Positions 16,006 to 24,832 of a stretch of 64,000 nucleotides of DNA are shown piece by piece. The DNA is taken from NCBI RefSeq assembly GCF_027912415.1, contig NZ_CP115175.1:1860001-1924000 (forward strand), read 5' to 3'. The stretch comes from Homoserinibacter sp. YIM 151385. Its GTDB lineage: Bacteria; Actinomycetota; Actinomycetes; Actinomycetales; Microbacteriaceae. The notes under the pieces were generated by a model. It was not told the origin of the DNA. It did not search any database and saw only the letters and a program-made list of their open reading frames with translations. Numbering within the stretch: the first letter of the stretch is position 1; every line of letters begins with the position of its first letter. The position numbers were made by a program, and so were the translations under genes.

Positions 16006-16395
16006 CTAGAAGCTCGGCTCGGTCTCCGTCAGCTCGATGTTGACGCCCGTCGGGGTCTCCGCGAGGAAGCACGCCCGCCGCCCGCGCCCGCCGCGGAACA
16101 CCGGGCGCTCCGCCTGGCCGGGGATGCCGCCCAGCACCGCCGGGATGTCGCCGACCTCGAAGCACACGTGGTGCAGCCCCTCGCCGCGCTCCTCGATCCA
16201 GGTCTGCACCGGCCCCGGCCGCAGCGGCTGCACGAGCTGCACGCGGTCGGGTCCCGCCGCGAGGTAGACGAGCCGCACGCCCGGATCCTCGGCCACCTCG
16301 TCGCCGACGAGCTCGAGGCCGAGCACGTCGAGGTAGTAGCGCATGGCCGAGTCCGCGTCGCGGACGGCCACCGCGACGTGGTCGATCGCGCGCAT
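16006..16395 (-). CDS. VOC-superfamily protein, methylmalonyl-CoA-epimerase-like
   Basis: 129 residues with two vicinal-oxygen-chelate modules. The metal-ligand pattern is visible as IDHVAVAV, DRVQLVQP, LHHVCFEV and NIELTE (His, Gln, His, Glu), the set found in methylmalonyl-CoA epimerase. It is the last gene of Unit B and overlaps the DUF1537 kinase stop by one base (TGATG). It may epimerise or otherwise process the 2-oxo or phosphorylated product of the preceding enzymes. The specific substrate cannot be read from the sequence. Confidence 0.8.
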   Translation of the reverse strand: MRAIDHVAVAVRDADSAMRYYLDVLGLELVGDEVAEDPGVRLVYLAAGPDRVQLVQPLRPGPVQTWIEERGEGLHHVCFEVGDIPAVLGGIPGQAERPVFRGGRGRRACFLAETPTGVNIELTETEPSF

Positions 16396-17681
16396 CACGA
16401 CGCGCCTCCCGCGGATGCCGGGGCCGGAGTCGGCGCCGCGACGCCGAGCGCCCCCAGCGCGTCGACGATCGTGGACTCCGCCCCGACGTTGCCGGGGACG
16501 ACGACGTAGGTGATCGCACGGCCGCTGCGGCCCTCGAGATCCCAGACCGAGACGCCTGGCGCGACCTGCCCGCGCACGCGCGCGCGACGGGCGCCGAGCC
16601 CGAGCCGCGCGACCTCGGCGGAGGTGATGCCGCCCTTCGAGACGACCGCGGTCACCTCGGGCTCGGCCTCGGCGACAGCCGTCGTGAGGGCGCGCATGAC
16701 CCGCTCGCCGTGGTCGAGGGTGTCGTGCGCGCCCGAGCGCACGCGCTCGGTCGCGAGGAATCCGAGACGGCCGCCGCGCAGCGTCTCGACGACGCGTGCG
16801 CCCGCCGCGCGCCCGGCATCCTCGGGGGCGTCGAGCGCCGCCGCCGTGTCGATCTCGACGGGCGCACCGTGCGCGGCCGCGACGGGCGCGAGCTGCCGCG
16901 AGGCGCCCTGCGTGTGCGAGCCGCAGACGAGCAGGGTGCGGCCCGCATCGCGCGCGAGCGGCGCCTCGAGGAGGCCGCGGCTGCGCACGCCCGCGAGCTC
17001 GGCCGCGAGGGTCGCCGCCGAGCGGACGACGAGCGATCGGCCGGCGGCCTGCGCGGCGCGGATCGCGCTCGCGATGCCGACGACGTCGGCGTCCGTCTCG
17101 GCGTCGAAGGCGAGCACCGAGCCCGCCGCCGCCTCGAGGACGGCGGCGTCGAGGGCGGCGGCATCCCGCACGACCGCGAGCGGGACCGCGATCGCGGGCC
17201 GCGCCGTGCGCTGGGCGAGGTAGTCGACGAGCACCGCGGTGTCGAAGGGGAAGACCGGGTCCTCCGCGTACTCCGTGCGGTCGGCCGGCACGAGCTCGCC
17301 GTCGAGGCGCACGAGATGCACCCCGTCGAGCGTCACCCGGCCGCCCGCGGGGAAGGCGGGCACGAAGGCGATGACGGAGTCGGGCTGCGCGAAGACCTCC
17401 GTCTCGGCCATGACGTGGCCGCGCAGCGTCGAGTCGCCGCGGAGCACGAAGGCGAGCTCGGCGCCGAGGCGGGCGGCCGCCTCGGCGCACTGCTCGCGGG
17501 TCTCCGCGAGCCGCGAGACCGCGGCCTCCTCGCTCATCGCCCTCGTGTTCGCGAGCAGGTAGACGCTGTCTGCCACCGACAGCGCCTCCCTGATCGCGTC
17601 CGCGTCCCACTCGAGCAGCACCTCGACGGCCTCGGCCGACTGGGTGCCGGTGGGATCGTCGTCGAGGACGACGGTCTTCAC
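16395..17681 (-). CDS. DUF1537 four-carbon acid-sugar kinase family protein
   Basis: 428 residues. DDDPTGTQ at the N-terminus is the substrate-binding signature, RGDSTLRG corresponds to the usual KIDSTLRG, and VSKGGITS plus VPGNVG are in the C-terminal nucleotide-binding domain. The family phosphorylates four-carbon acid sugars such as D-threonate, D-erythronate or 3-oxo-tetronate. It overlaps the upstream dehydrogenase by 4 bp. In known pathways the kinase partner is PdxA2; here the partner is an isocitrate/isopropylmalate-type dehydrogenase. Confidence 0.85.
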   Translation of the reverse strand: MKTVVLDDDPTGTQSAEAVEVLLEWDADAIREALSVADSVYLLANTRAMSEEAAVSRLAETREQCAEAAARLGAELAFVLRGDSTLRGHVMAETEVFAQPDSVIAFVPAFPAGGRVTLDGVHLVRLDGELVPADRTEYAEDPVFPFDTAVLVDYLAQRTARPAIAVPLAVVRDAAALDAAVLEAAAGSVLAFDAETDADVVGIASAIRAAQAAGRSLVVRSAATLAAELAGVRSRGLLEAPLARDAGRTLLVCGSHTQGASRQLAPVAAAHGAPVEIDTAAALDAPEDAGRAAGARVVETLRGGRLGFLATERVRSGAHDTLDHGERVMRALTTAVAEAEPEVTAVVSKGGITSAEVARLGLGARRARVRGQVAPGVSVWDLEGRSGRAITYVVVPGNVGAESTIVDALGALGVAAPTPAPASAGGAS

Positions 17682-18787
17682 GCGCGCTCCGCCGCGAGGG
17701 CCTGGATGCTGCGCACGACGGCGTCGCCGAGCTCGACCGTCGTGGCGGTGCCGCCGAGGTCGGGCGTGCGGTTGGCCGGGTCCTGGAGGGCGTGCTCGAC
17801 GGCGGCGTCGACGAGCGCGCCCGCCTCGACCGCGGCCTGGTCGCCGCTCCGGCGGCCCAGCCAGTCGAGCATGATGCCCGCCGAGAGGATCGCCGCGACG
17901 GGGTTCGCGATGCCCTTGCCCGCGATGTCGGGCGCCGAGCCGTGCGAGGACTGGAAGAGCCCGTGGTCGTGGCCGACATCGCCCGAGCCCGAGAGGCCGA
18001 GGCCGCCGACGCTCGCGGCGGCGAGGTCGGAGATGATGTCGCCGAACATGTTCTCCGCGACGAGCACGTCGTACTGCTGCGGGCGCAGCACCTGGAAGGC
18101 CGTCATGGCGTCGACGTAGGCGTAGTCGGCCTCGACGTCGGGGTACTCGGCCGCGACCTCGTCGAAGACGCTGCGGAAGTAGGCGTAGCTCGAGAGCACG
18201 TTCGCCTTGTCGACGCAGGTGACCTTCGCGGGGCGCTCGGGGTTCTTCTCGTGGCGGGCGCGGGCGAGCTCGAAGGCCTGGCGCACGACCTTCTGGGTGC
18301 CGACCTTCGTGATGACGATCGTGTCGGTCGCGACCTCGCCGCGCACGTTGGTGCCGCCCGTGCGCGAGGCGTAGAGGCCCTCGACGTTCTCGCGGACCAC
18401 GACGTAGTCGATGCCCTCGGGCTTCGCGAGCGGCGAGGGGACCCCGGGGAGGGTGCGGATCGGGCGGATGCCGGCGAAGAGGTCGAGCCCGAAGCGGAGG
18501 CGGAAGATGACATCCCCGTTGACCTCGCGGCCGTCGGGGTGGCGGGCCTCGGGCAGGCCGATCGCGCCCATGTAGATGGCGTCCGCCGCCGCGCAGGCGT
18601 CGTACTGCTCGTCCGTCATGGCGACGCCCGTGTCGACCCAGCGCTGCGCGCTCGCGTCGAGGTGCTCGTAGTCGAGCGCGGGCAGGCCCGTGGCGAGGGC
18701 GGCGGCGTCGGCGGCCTTGAGGGCCTCGGCCGTCGTCTCGGGGCCGATGCCGTCTCCGGCGAGGACGGCGATGCGGTAGCTGGACAT
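17678..18787 (-). CDS. Isocitrate/isopropylmalate-family beta-decarboxylating dehydrogenase
   Basis: 369 residues. LAGDGIGPE at the start, RLRFGLDLFAGIRPIR (substrate Arg residues), RENVEGLY, CVDKANVL (catalytic Lys), AENMFGDIISDLAA (metal Asp residues) and HGSAPDIAGKGIANP (NAD site) are all present. The family oxidises and decarboxylates 2-hydroxy-3-carboxy acids. Coupled to the DUF1537 kinase by ATGA. It therefore probably takes the role of PdxA2, oxidising a 4-phosphotetronate, but action on malate or tartrate is equally possible. The paralogue at 28600-29688 belongs to a different branch. Confidence 0.85.
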   Translation of the reverse strand: MSSYRIAVLAGDGIGPETTAEALKAADAAALATGLPALDYEHLDASAQRWVDTGVAMTDEQYDACAAADAIYMGAIGLPEARHPDGREVNGDVIFRLRFGLDLFAGIRPIRTLPGVPSPLAKPEGIDYVVVRENVEGLYASRTGGTNVRGEVATDTIVITKVGTQKVVRQAFELARARHEKNPERPAKVTCVDKANVLSSYAYFRSVFDEVAAEYPDVEADYAYVDAMTAFQVLRPQQYDVLVAENMFGDIISDLAAASVGGLGLSGSGDVGHDHGLFQSSHGSAPDIAGKGIANPVAAILSAGIMLDWLGRRSGDQAAVEAGALVDAAVEHALQDPANRTPDLGGTATTVELGDAVVRSIQALAAERA

Positions 18788-18815
18788 GGTGGTGGTTCCT
18801 TCCGGGTGGGGCGGG

Positions 18816-20375
18816 TCAGACGATGCCGAAGAGGCGGCCCGTGAGGGTCACCGAGGCGGTCACGAAGACGGCGGCGAGCACGTCGAACACGATGCCCGAT
18901 CGCACCATGCGCGTGATCGGCACCGCGCCGGTCGCGTAGACGAGCGCGTTCTGGGGCGTCGAGATCGGCAGCATGAAGCCGAAGGAGGAGCCGAAGGTCG
19001 CCGCGAGCGCGGGGAGCGTCGGGTCGATGCCGCTCGCGGTGCAGATCGAGATGACGATCGGCACGACGACGCCGACGGCGGCGAGGTTGCTGCCGACCTC
19101 CGAGATGAGGATCGCGAGGAGCACGGCGACGAAGGTCAGCACGACGACGTCCGCGACGCCGAAGGTGTCGCCGAGCAGCTGGCCGACGCGCTCGGCGAGG
19201 CCGGTCGAGGAGAGCTGCGAGCCGAAGGCGGCCGCGCAGATGATGAAGAGGAGCGTGCCCCAGTCGGTCTTGACGGCATCCCCCCAGGTCATCGCGAACT
19301 CGCGCTTCTTCCAGGCGACGGGGATGAGGAAGAGCAGGGCGGCGCCAACGATCGCGACGATGCCCTCGTCGAGCACGTCGCCGACGGCCGTGTAGATCTC
19401 CGACTCGGTGCCCGCGACGAGGCCGAGGAAGCCGGGGGTGAGCCAGCCGATGACGACGAGGCCGAACACCGCGAGCACCGCGACGCCGCCACGGCTCATG
19501 CGGCCGGCCTTCTCGCGCTCGGCGCGCATGCTGTCGCGGAGCCCCGCGAGCCTGGTGACCTCGGGCTTGTTGAGCTTCGTCAGCAGGAGCACGAGGAAGC
19601 CGAAGAGCGGGATCGCGGCACAGAGCGCGACGCCGACCCAGGAGAAGAAGCTGATGGTGTTGCCCGTGGCCGCCTCGATGAGGTCGCGGCCGATGAGCTG
19701 GTGCGGGGCGCCGACGGGCGTGATGGCGCCGCCGATGCTCGCGCTGAAGGAGAGCATGAGCAGCAGCGCGGTGCCGATGCGGAGCTTGGTGGGATCCTCC
19801 TGGCCGAGCTGGCGGCTCACGGCGACGATGAGGCCGAGCGCGGTCGGCAGGAGCATCGCGACCGTCACGGTGTTGCTGACGAAGGCGGAGAAGACGCAGG
19901 TGACGGCGCCGAAGGCGACGATCATCTTGACGACCGAGTCGCCGACGACGCGCGAGCCGAGCACCGAGTAGGCGATGCGCTGCGCGACGCCGTGCTTGAG
20001 GAGCGCCTGCGCGAGGAAGAAGGCGCCGAGGTAGAGCAGCACGATCGTGTTGCCGAAGGAGGCGAGCACCTCGTTCGCGGGCGCGACGCCGAAGAGGATC
20101 ATGAGGGCGACGCCGAGCAGCGAGGCGATCGGGATCGGGATCGCCTCCGTGAGCCAGAGCACCATGGTGAAGATGAAGACGGCCGCGAGCGACTGCTGGT
20201 TCCAGGGCAGATCGAGCGGCGCGAAGAGCATGACCGCGCCGAGCAGCGGCGCGAGGATGAGGCCGGAGGTCTGGCGGCGGCGCTCGAAGCGCTCCTCGGC
20301 GGGGGTCATCGCCTGGTCGCCGATGGACTTGTAGGCACGGAACATCTCGAGGGATGCCGTCTTCTGCTCGCTCAT
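18816..20375 (-). CDS. DASS/SLC13-family divalent anion:Na+ symporter
   Basis: 519 residues, about 11-13 membrane segments. VSNTVTVAMLLP is the first helix-hairpin SNT motif, and GSSFGFMLPISTPQNALVY is the second substrate/Na+ site. The family imports C4 dicarboxylates, citrate, tartrate or sulfate. ATG 20375 is preceded by GAAGGAG. First gene of Unit B, about 100 nt downstream of a promoter that carries GntR-type half-sites. Probably imports the tetronate or dicarboxylate metabolised by the following genes. Confidence 0.87.
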   Translation of the reverse strand: MSEQKTASLEMFRAYKSIGDQAMTPAEERFERRRQTSGLILAPLLGAVMLFAPLDLPWNQQSLAAVFIFTMVLWLTEAIPIPIASLLGVALMILFGVAPANEVLASFGNTIVLLYLGAFFLAQALLKHGVAQRIAYSVLGSRVVGDSVVKMIVAFGAVTCVFSAFVSNTVTVAMLLPTALGLIVAVSRQLGQEDPTKLRIGTALLLMLSFSASIGGAITPVGAPHQLIGRDLIEAATGNTISFFSWVGVALCAAIPLFGFLVLLLTKLNKPEVTRLAGLRDSMRAEREKAGRMSRGGVAVLAVFGLVVIGWLTPGFLGLVAGTESEIYTAVGDVLDEGIVAIVGAALLFLIPVAWKKREFAMTWGDAVKTDWGTLLFIICAAAFGSQLSSTGLAERVGQLLGDTFGVADVVVLTFVAVLLAILISEVGSNLAAVGVVVPIVISICTASGIDPTLPALAATFGSSFGFMLPISTPQNALVYATGAVPITRMVRSGIVFDVLAAVFVTASVTLTGRLFGIV

Positions 20376-20474
20376 CGTCCTGCTCCTTCGCGGGCCGTCG
20401 TGTCGTCGTCGATCAAGGCGGTGCCTCACTCCCTTGTGCGGTGCGGCCGGTGCTGCCCGGCCGGGTCGCGGATG

Positions 20475-20529
20475 ACGTTACCCGCCCGGCGCGCAATTGG
20501 TCAACCTCTTACGCAAATAGATCGACCAA
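20475..20529 (-). promoter_or_regulatory. Promoter and FadR/PdhR-like half-sites before Unit B
   Basis: On the minus strand TTGACC (20504-20499), an 18-bp spacer and TAACGT (20480-20475) form the promoter of the DASS operon. AATTGGTC (20495-20502) and GACCAACT (20524-20531) are inverted half-sites resembling the TGGTC/GACCA core of FadR-type GntR operators, 21 bp apart. One half-site overlaps the -35. Confidence 0.6.
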
Positions 20530-20570
20530 CTGGGCGCTCGCGCGTGCCCGGCCCGCCGTTCGCGTCGCGC

Positions 20571-20582
20571 TACCGTGGTCGC
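20571..20582 (+). promoter_or_regulatory. -10 element of a leaderless gntR promoter
   Basis: TACCGT (20571-20576), 6 nt, then ATG 20583. There is no Shine-Dalgarno, so leaderless expression is likely. Confidence 0.5.
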
Positions 20583-21326
20583 ATGACTGCAGACGGAGGC
20601 CGCGCGGGCCGCGCAGAGGTCGACCTCCTCGGCCCCCTCGAGGGCGAGCCCAGCGTCTCGGCCGTCGCGCAGCGCCTCATCCAGGTCATCGCCTCCGGCG
20701 CGCTCGAGCGCGGCAGCCGCCTCCCGCCGGAACGCCAGCTCGCCGAGCGGCTCGGCGTCGGGCGCAGCACGGTGCGCGAGGCCCTCGCCGTGCTCGACGT
20801 GCTCGGCATCGTCACGACCCGGCACGGCTCCGGCACCTACGTGCGCTCGACCTCCTCCTCGCTGCTGTCGAACGTCATCGACTGGGGCCTCATCCTCGAC
20901 CAGCCGCGCACCCTCGACCTCGTCGAGCTGCGGCAGGACCTCGAGGCGGCATCCGCGCGGCACGCGGCCGAGCGCGCCGCGGCGGCCGACCTCGAGGCGC
21001 TCGCGGCCTGCCTCGAGCGGATGCGGGCGAGCGTGCGCGACCCCGCCGCCTTCGCGGAGGCCGACGTCGAGTTCCACCTCCTCACCGCGACCGCCGGGCG
21101 CAACTCCGTCATCGTCGAGCTGCTCTCGAGCGTGCGCTCGCTGCTGCAGGTCTGGGTCGCGCGGGCCGTCGCGGAGGAGGCGGACCTCAGCGGCACGCTC
21201 CGCGAGCACGAGCTCGTCTACGACGCCATCGCGATCCGCGACCCCGAGGGCGCGGCCGAGGCGATGGCGGCGCACATGGCCTCCGCGAGCTCGCGGCTCC
21301 GGCGCTCCCTGCGGCACCGGCACTGA
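20583..21326 (+). CDS. GntR-family (FadR subfamily) transcriptional regulator
   Basis: 247 residues. The winged helix (about residues 25-90) has LPPERQLAERLGVGRSTVREALAVLDVLGIVTTRHGSGTYV, a textbook GntR motif. The C-terminal FCD domain includes LVELRQDLEA, EADVEFHLLTATAGRN and EHELVYDAI; its Asp and His residues usually bind a metal and an acid ligand. Divergent from Unit B, with FadR-like half-sites between, so it is almost certainly that operon's regulator. Confidence 0.88.
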   Translation: MTADGGRAGRAEVDLLGPLEGEPSVSAVAQRLIQVIASGALERGSRLPPERQLAERLGVGRSTVREALAVLDVLGIVTTRHGSGTYVRSTSSSLLSNVIDWGLILDQPRTLDLVELRQDLEAASARHAAERAAAADLEALAACLERMRASVRDPAAFAEADVEFHLLTATAGRNSVIVELLSSVRSLLQVWVARAVAEEADLSGTLREHELVYDAIAIRDPEGAAEAMAAHMASASSRLRRSLRHRH

Positions 21327-21340
21327 GCCGCGCGGCTCAG
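21323..21340. terminator. Palindrome at the convergent gntR/amidohydrolase junction
   Basis: CTGAGCCGCGCGGCTCAG (21323-21340) is a perfect 18-bp palindrome that includes the gntR stop codon. It lies 11 nt from the stop of the convergent amidohydrolase gene. A bidirectional terminator without T-tract is the simplest reading. Confidence 0.4.
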
Positions 21341-21351
21341 CGGACCGAGCC

Positions 21352-22353
21352 TCAGGCGGGCCGTCGGGTGAGCAGCTCCCGCGCGTTCTCGTGCAGCACG
21401 CGCTCGATGACCTCCGGCCGCTCGTCGAGTGCCGCCCGAACCGAGGCGACCGGGTCCGCATCCGCCATGTCGAAGGGGTAGTCGCTGCCGAGGCAGAGCC
21501 GGTCGGGGCCGACGCGCTCGAGCAGGAACCGCATGGCGTGCGCATCGTGGGTGAGGGTGTCGAACCAGAAGCGGTCGAGGAGGGTCGACGGCGGCACGTC
21601 GAGCTGCTCGCGCGGCTCGGACCGCACCTCCCATCCGTGGTCGAAGCGGCCGATCTGGTACGGCAGGAACCCGCCGCCGTGCAGCAGGCCGAAGCGCAGC
21701 GCGCGGTTGCGCGAGAGCACCCCGCTGAACATGAGCGAGCCCGCCGCGATCGTCGTGTCGGTCGGGTTCCCGACGAAGTTGTGGAGGTAGTGGTCGTGCA
21801 TGCGGTCGGCCCCCGCGACGTCCGCGCCCGGGTGGAGGACCACCGCGAGCCCGGCCGCGTCGATCGCCCGCCAGACGGCGTCGTGCGCCGGGTCGCCGAG
21901 GTTGACGCCGGCGACGTTCGTGCCGAGCTCGAGCCCGACGACGGCGGGATCGGCGACGAGCCGGGCGAGCTCGGCGAGGGCGTGCTCCTCGCTCTGCATC
22001 GGCAGGTGGCCGAGCACGACGAAGCGCTCGGGATGCGCGCGCGCCATCCCGAGCATCGCCGCGTTGTGGAGTCGGGCGGCCTCCGCGGCCGCCTCGGGCG
22101 CGAGCCGGTAGTGGAAGTGCGGCGGCGGGACGCTCAGCGCGTGCACCTGGATCCCGAGCCGGTCCATGTCCGCCAGGCGCGCCTCCGTGTCGAACATGCC
22201 GGCGGGGATCGGCCCGCTGCGACGCCCGCTCCCGTACTCGAACCACCAGCCGTCGTCCTCGCGGACGATCCTCGGCGCCGCCTCCGGCACCGTGCCGCGG
22301 AGCTCCTCGATGAAGGCCTCCGGCACGGTGTGGGCGTGGATGTCGATCGTCAT
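21352..22353 (-). CDS. Amidohydrolase-2 family protein, ACMSD/gamma-resorcylate-decarboxylase-like
   Basis: 333 residues. DIHAHTVP is the HxH metal motif, VVLHPGAD and LLHGGGFLPYQIGRFDHGW hold further His residues, and CLGSDYPF is the catalytic Asp. These patterns are those of the ACMSD group, non-oxidative decarboxylases or hydrolases of (semi)aromatic acids. Last gene of Unit C, overlapping the second ABC permease by 4 bp. It may decarboxylate or hydrolyse the imported substrate. Confidence 0.84.
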   Translation of the reverse strand: MTIDIHAHTVPEAFIEELRGTVPEAAPRIVREDDGWWFEYGSGRRSGPIPAGMFDTEARLADMDRLGIQVHALSVPPPHFHYRLAPEAAAEAARLHNAAMLGMARAHPERFVVLGHLPMQSEEHALAELARLVADPAVVGLELGTNVAGVNLGDPAHDAVWRAIDAAGLAVVLHPGADVAGADRMHDHYLHNFVGNPTDTTIAAGSLMFSGVLSRNRALRFGLLHGGGFLPYQIGRFDHGWEVRSEPREQLDVPPSTLLDRFWFDTLTHDAHAMRFLLERVGPDRLCLGSDYPFDMADADPVASVRAALDERPEVIERVLHENARELLTRRPA

Positions 22354-23192
22354 GACTTCTCCAGGTCGGGTCGGGTGATCGCGGCCGCGCGCCAGAACAC
22401 GATGCGCCGCTCGGCGAACCAGATGAGCAGGTACGCGACGAGGCCGATCACGAGGAAGAGGAAGATGATGACCCAGTACGCGGGGGTGTCGAATCCCGAG
22501 CGGTAGCGGAGCATCAGGTACCCGAGGCCGCCGTTCGCGCCGATGAACTCGGAGACGATCGCGCCGATGATGGCGGTCGTGGCGCCCAGCTGGAGCCCGC
22601 CGAAGATGACGGGCAGCGCCGTCGGGATGCGCAGCTTCACCATCGTCTGCCACTTCGAGGCGCCGAGCGAGCGCATGAGGTTCACGGCGTTCGGCTCGGC
22701 GAGGCCGAGGCCCGAGAGCGTCGTGATGAAGACCGCGTAGAAGCACGCGATCGCCGCCTGGAGCACCTTGCCCTCGATGCCGAAGCCGAGCGCGGCGATG
22801 ATGATCGGCGCGAGGATGACGGTCGGGATCGCCTCGAGCGCCGACAGGAACGGCAGGTACGCCGCCCGCAGCCGGCTCGAGGCGCTGAGCAGCATCCCGA
22901 GCAGGAAGCCGACCGCGCCGCCGAGGGTGAAGCCGCCGACGATCTCGAGCAGGGTGCGCGCGACCTGCGCGCCGAAGCCGTTCGCCCCCACGACCCGCGG
23001 GATCGACTCGAGCACCGCGATCGGCGAGGGGAGCAGGATGCGCGGCACGGCCCCGGTCTCGGTCGCCGCGAACCAGGCGAGCAGGATCACGGGCAGGATG
23101 GCGGCGGTCAGCAGGTACGGCGAGCGCCGTCGGCGGCGCGCCGCGGTGGAGCCGCGCTCGGCGGCCACGGCCAGGGATTCGGTGCGGGTCAT
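22350..23192 (-). CDS. NitT/TauT-type ABC transporter permease (second)
   Basis: 280 residues, six to seven helices with the inner-membrane EAA loop LMRSLGASKWQTMVKLRIPTALP. Related to permeases for nitrate, taurine, alkanesulfonates, hydroxymethylpyrimidine and phthalate. Coupled by ATGA to the upstream permease and downstream to the amidohydrolase. Having two different permeases implies a heterodimeric channel. Confidence 0.86.
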   Translation of the reverse strand: MTRTESLAVAAERGSTAARRRRRSPYLLTAAILPVILLAWFAATETGAVPRILLPSPIAVLESIPRVVGANGFGAQVARTLLEIVGGFTLGGAVGFLLGMLLSASSRLRAAYLPFLSALEAIPTVILAPIIIAALGFGIEGKVLQAAIACFYAVFITTLSGLGLAEPNAVNLMRSLGASKWQTMVKLRIPTALPVIFGGLQLGATTAIIGAIVSEFIGANGGLGYLMLRYRSGFDTPAYWVIIFLFLVIGLVAYLLIWFAERRIVFWRAAAITRPDLEKS

Positions 23193-24031
23193 CGCTTCCT
23201 CGCTCGGGCTTCGTCGGACCAGAACACGACTCGGCGCTCGATCACGTCGGCCACCGAGACGAGCACGACGGCGAGCACGACGACGACGAGGACCACCGAG
23301 TAGGTGAGGGGCATGTTCAGCTGGGAGGCGAACTCCTTCGCGAGCTTGCCCAGGCCGCCATCGGAGGCGGAGAGGATCTCGGCGACGAGCACGCCCGTGA
23401 ACGCGAGCAGCAGGCTGTGCTTGACGCCGACCATGATCATCGGCAGCGCCGAGGGGAGCTGCAGCTTGAGGAACACCTGCGTCCGCGACGCCCGCAGCGA
23501 CTGCATGAGCTTGAACTCGTTCGCGGCGGGCAGCGCCAGGCCGACCATGGTGTCGATCCAGACCGGGAAGAAGCAGATGATGACGGCGAGCGCGATCTTG
23601 CTCTCCGGGCCGAAGCCGAGCCAGCCGATGAGGAGCGGTGCGAGCACCACCTTCGGCAGCGCCTGGACGGCGATCGCGTAGGGGGTGATCGCCGTGCGGA
23701 TGAAGGGCGAGGTGCCGAGCAGCACGCCCATCGCGAAGCCGAAGGACACCCCGATCGCCCAGGCGATCGCGACGGCGCCCATCGTCTTGCCGAGGTCCTC
23801 CCACCAGTAGCCGGAGCCGAGCAGCTGCACGAAGCCGGCGGCGACGTCGCTGAAGGTGGGGAACAGGATGCGGTTCACGCCCTCGAGGCGGGGCACGAGC
23901 TCCCAGGCGAGGACCATGACGCCGATCGTGACGATCGTGATCCAGGCCGAGCCCTCGCGGATGCGCCGCACGACCCCCGGCCGTCTCGCCGGCACCCGCG
24001 TGACGCCCGGGTCCGGCGCGATGACGGTCAC
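23189..24031 (-). CDS. NitT/TauT-type ABC transporter permease (first)
   Basis: 280 residues; EAA loop LMQSLRASRTQVFLKLQLPSALP. The start GTG 24031 overlaps the stop of the ATPase (GTGA). No signal peptide beyond the first helix. Forms the importer with the adjacent ATPase, lipoprotein and second permease. Confidence 0.86.
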   Translation of the reverse strand: MTVIAPDPGVTRVPARRPGVVRRIREGSAWITIVTIGVMVLAWELVPRLEGVNRILFPTFSDVAAGFVQLLGSGYWWEDLGKTMGAVAIAWAIGVSFGFAMGVLLGTSPFIRTAITPYAIAVQALPKVVLAPLLIGWLGFGPESKIALAVIICFFPVWIDTMVGLALPAANEFKLMQSLRASRTQVFLKLQLPSALPMIMVGVKHSLLLAFTGVLVAEILSASDGGLGKLAKEFASQLNMPLTYSVVLVVVVLAVVLVSVADVIERRVVFWSDEARARKR

Positions 24032-24804
24032 TGGAGCTCCAGCATGCGGCGGGCCTTCGCGACGAGTGCGACGAAGTCGCTCGTCGTCTGGAGGTCGGGG
24101 GTGCGCGGGCGGTCGAAGGGCACCTCGATGATGTCCACGAGACGCCCCGGCCGGGCGCTCATCACGGCGATCCGGTCCGACATGAAGACCGCCTCCGTGA
24201 TGTTGTGCGTCACGAGCACCGCGGTGCTGCCCGAGTAGGCCTGGAGCCGCAGCAGCTCCTGGTTCATGGTCTCGCGCGTGAACTCGTCGAGCGCCCCGAA
24301 GGGCTCGTCGAGCAGGAGCAGCTTCGGGTCGTCGAGCAGCACCCGGCACAGGGCCGCGCGCTGCTGCATGCCGCCCGAGAGCTGCCAGGGGTAGGAGTCG
24401 GCGAACTCGCCGATCCCCACCATGCCGAGCAGCTCCCGGGCCTTCGGCGCGTGCGCCTTCTTCGACTCGCCCGCGATCTCGACCGGCAGGAGCACGTTCT
24501 GCAGCGTCGTGCGCCACGGGAACATGACCGCCTGCTGGAACATCATCCCGATGTCGCGCCGCGGCTCCGTCATCGGCTGCCCGTCGAAGGTGATGTCGCC
24601 CGAGGTCGGGGCGAGCAGGCCGCCCATGATGTTGAGCGCGGTGGACTTGCCGCAGCCGCTCGGCCCGAGCAGGGAGAGGAACTCGCCCTTCCGCACCTCG
24701 AGGTCGAGGCCGCTCAGCGCGACCATCTCCCGATCGCCCGACCCGAAGGTCTTCGTGATCCCTCTCGTCTGCACCAGTGCCGACGTCTCCGTCGTCGTCG
24801 TCAT
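24028..24804 (-). CDS. NitT/TauT-type ABC transporter ATP-binding protein
   Basis: 258 residues. Walker A GPSGCGKST, Q-loop MFQQAVMFPW, signature LSGGMQQRAALCRVLL, Walker B LLLLDEPFGALDEFTRE and H-loop VLVTHNITEAVFMSDR are intact, typical of the SsuB/TauB/ThiZ group. ATG 24804 lies 28 nt after the lipoprotein stop. Powers the importer of Unit C. Confidence 0.9.
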   Translation of the reverse strand: MTTTTETSALVQTRGITKTFGSGDREMVALSGLDLEVRKGEFLSLLGPSGCGKSTALNIMGGLLAPTSGDITFDGQPMTEPRRDIGMMFQQAVMFPWRTTLQNVLLPVEIAGESKKAHAPKARELLGMVGIGEFADSYPWQLSGGMQQRAALCRVLLDDPKLLLLDEPFGALDEFTRETMNQELLRLQAYSGSTAVLVTHNITEAVFMSDRIAVMSARPGRLVDIIEVPFDRPRTPDLQTTSDFVALVAKARRMLELQ

Positions 24805-24832
24805 GGTCCTCTCCTCTCCTCTGCTCGCGGCC

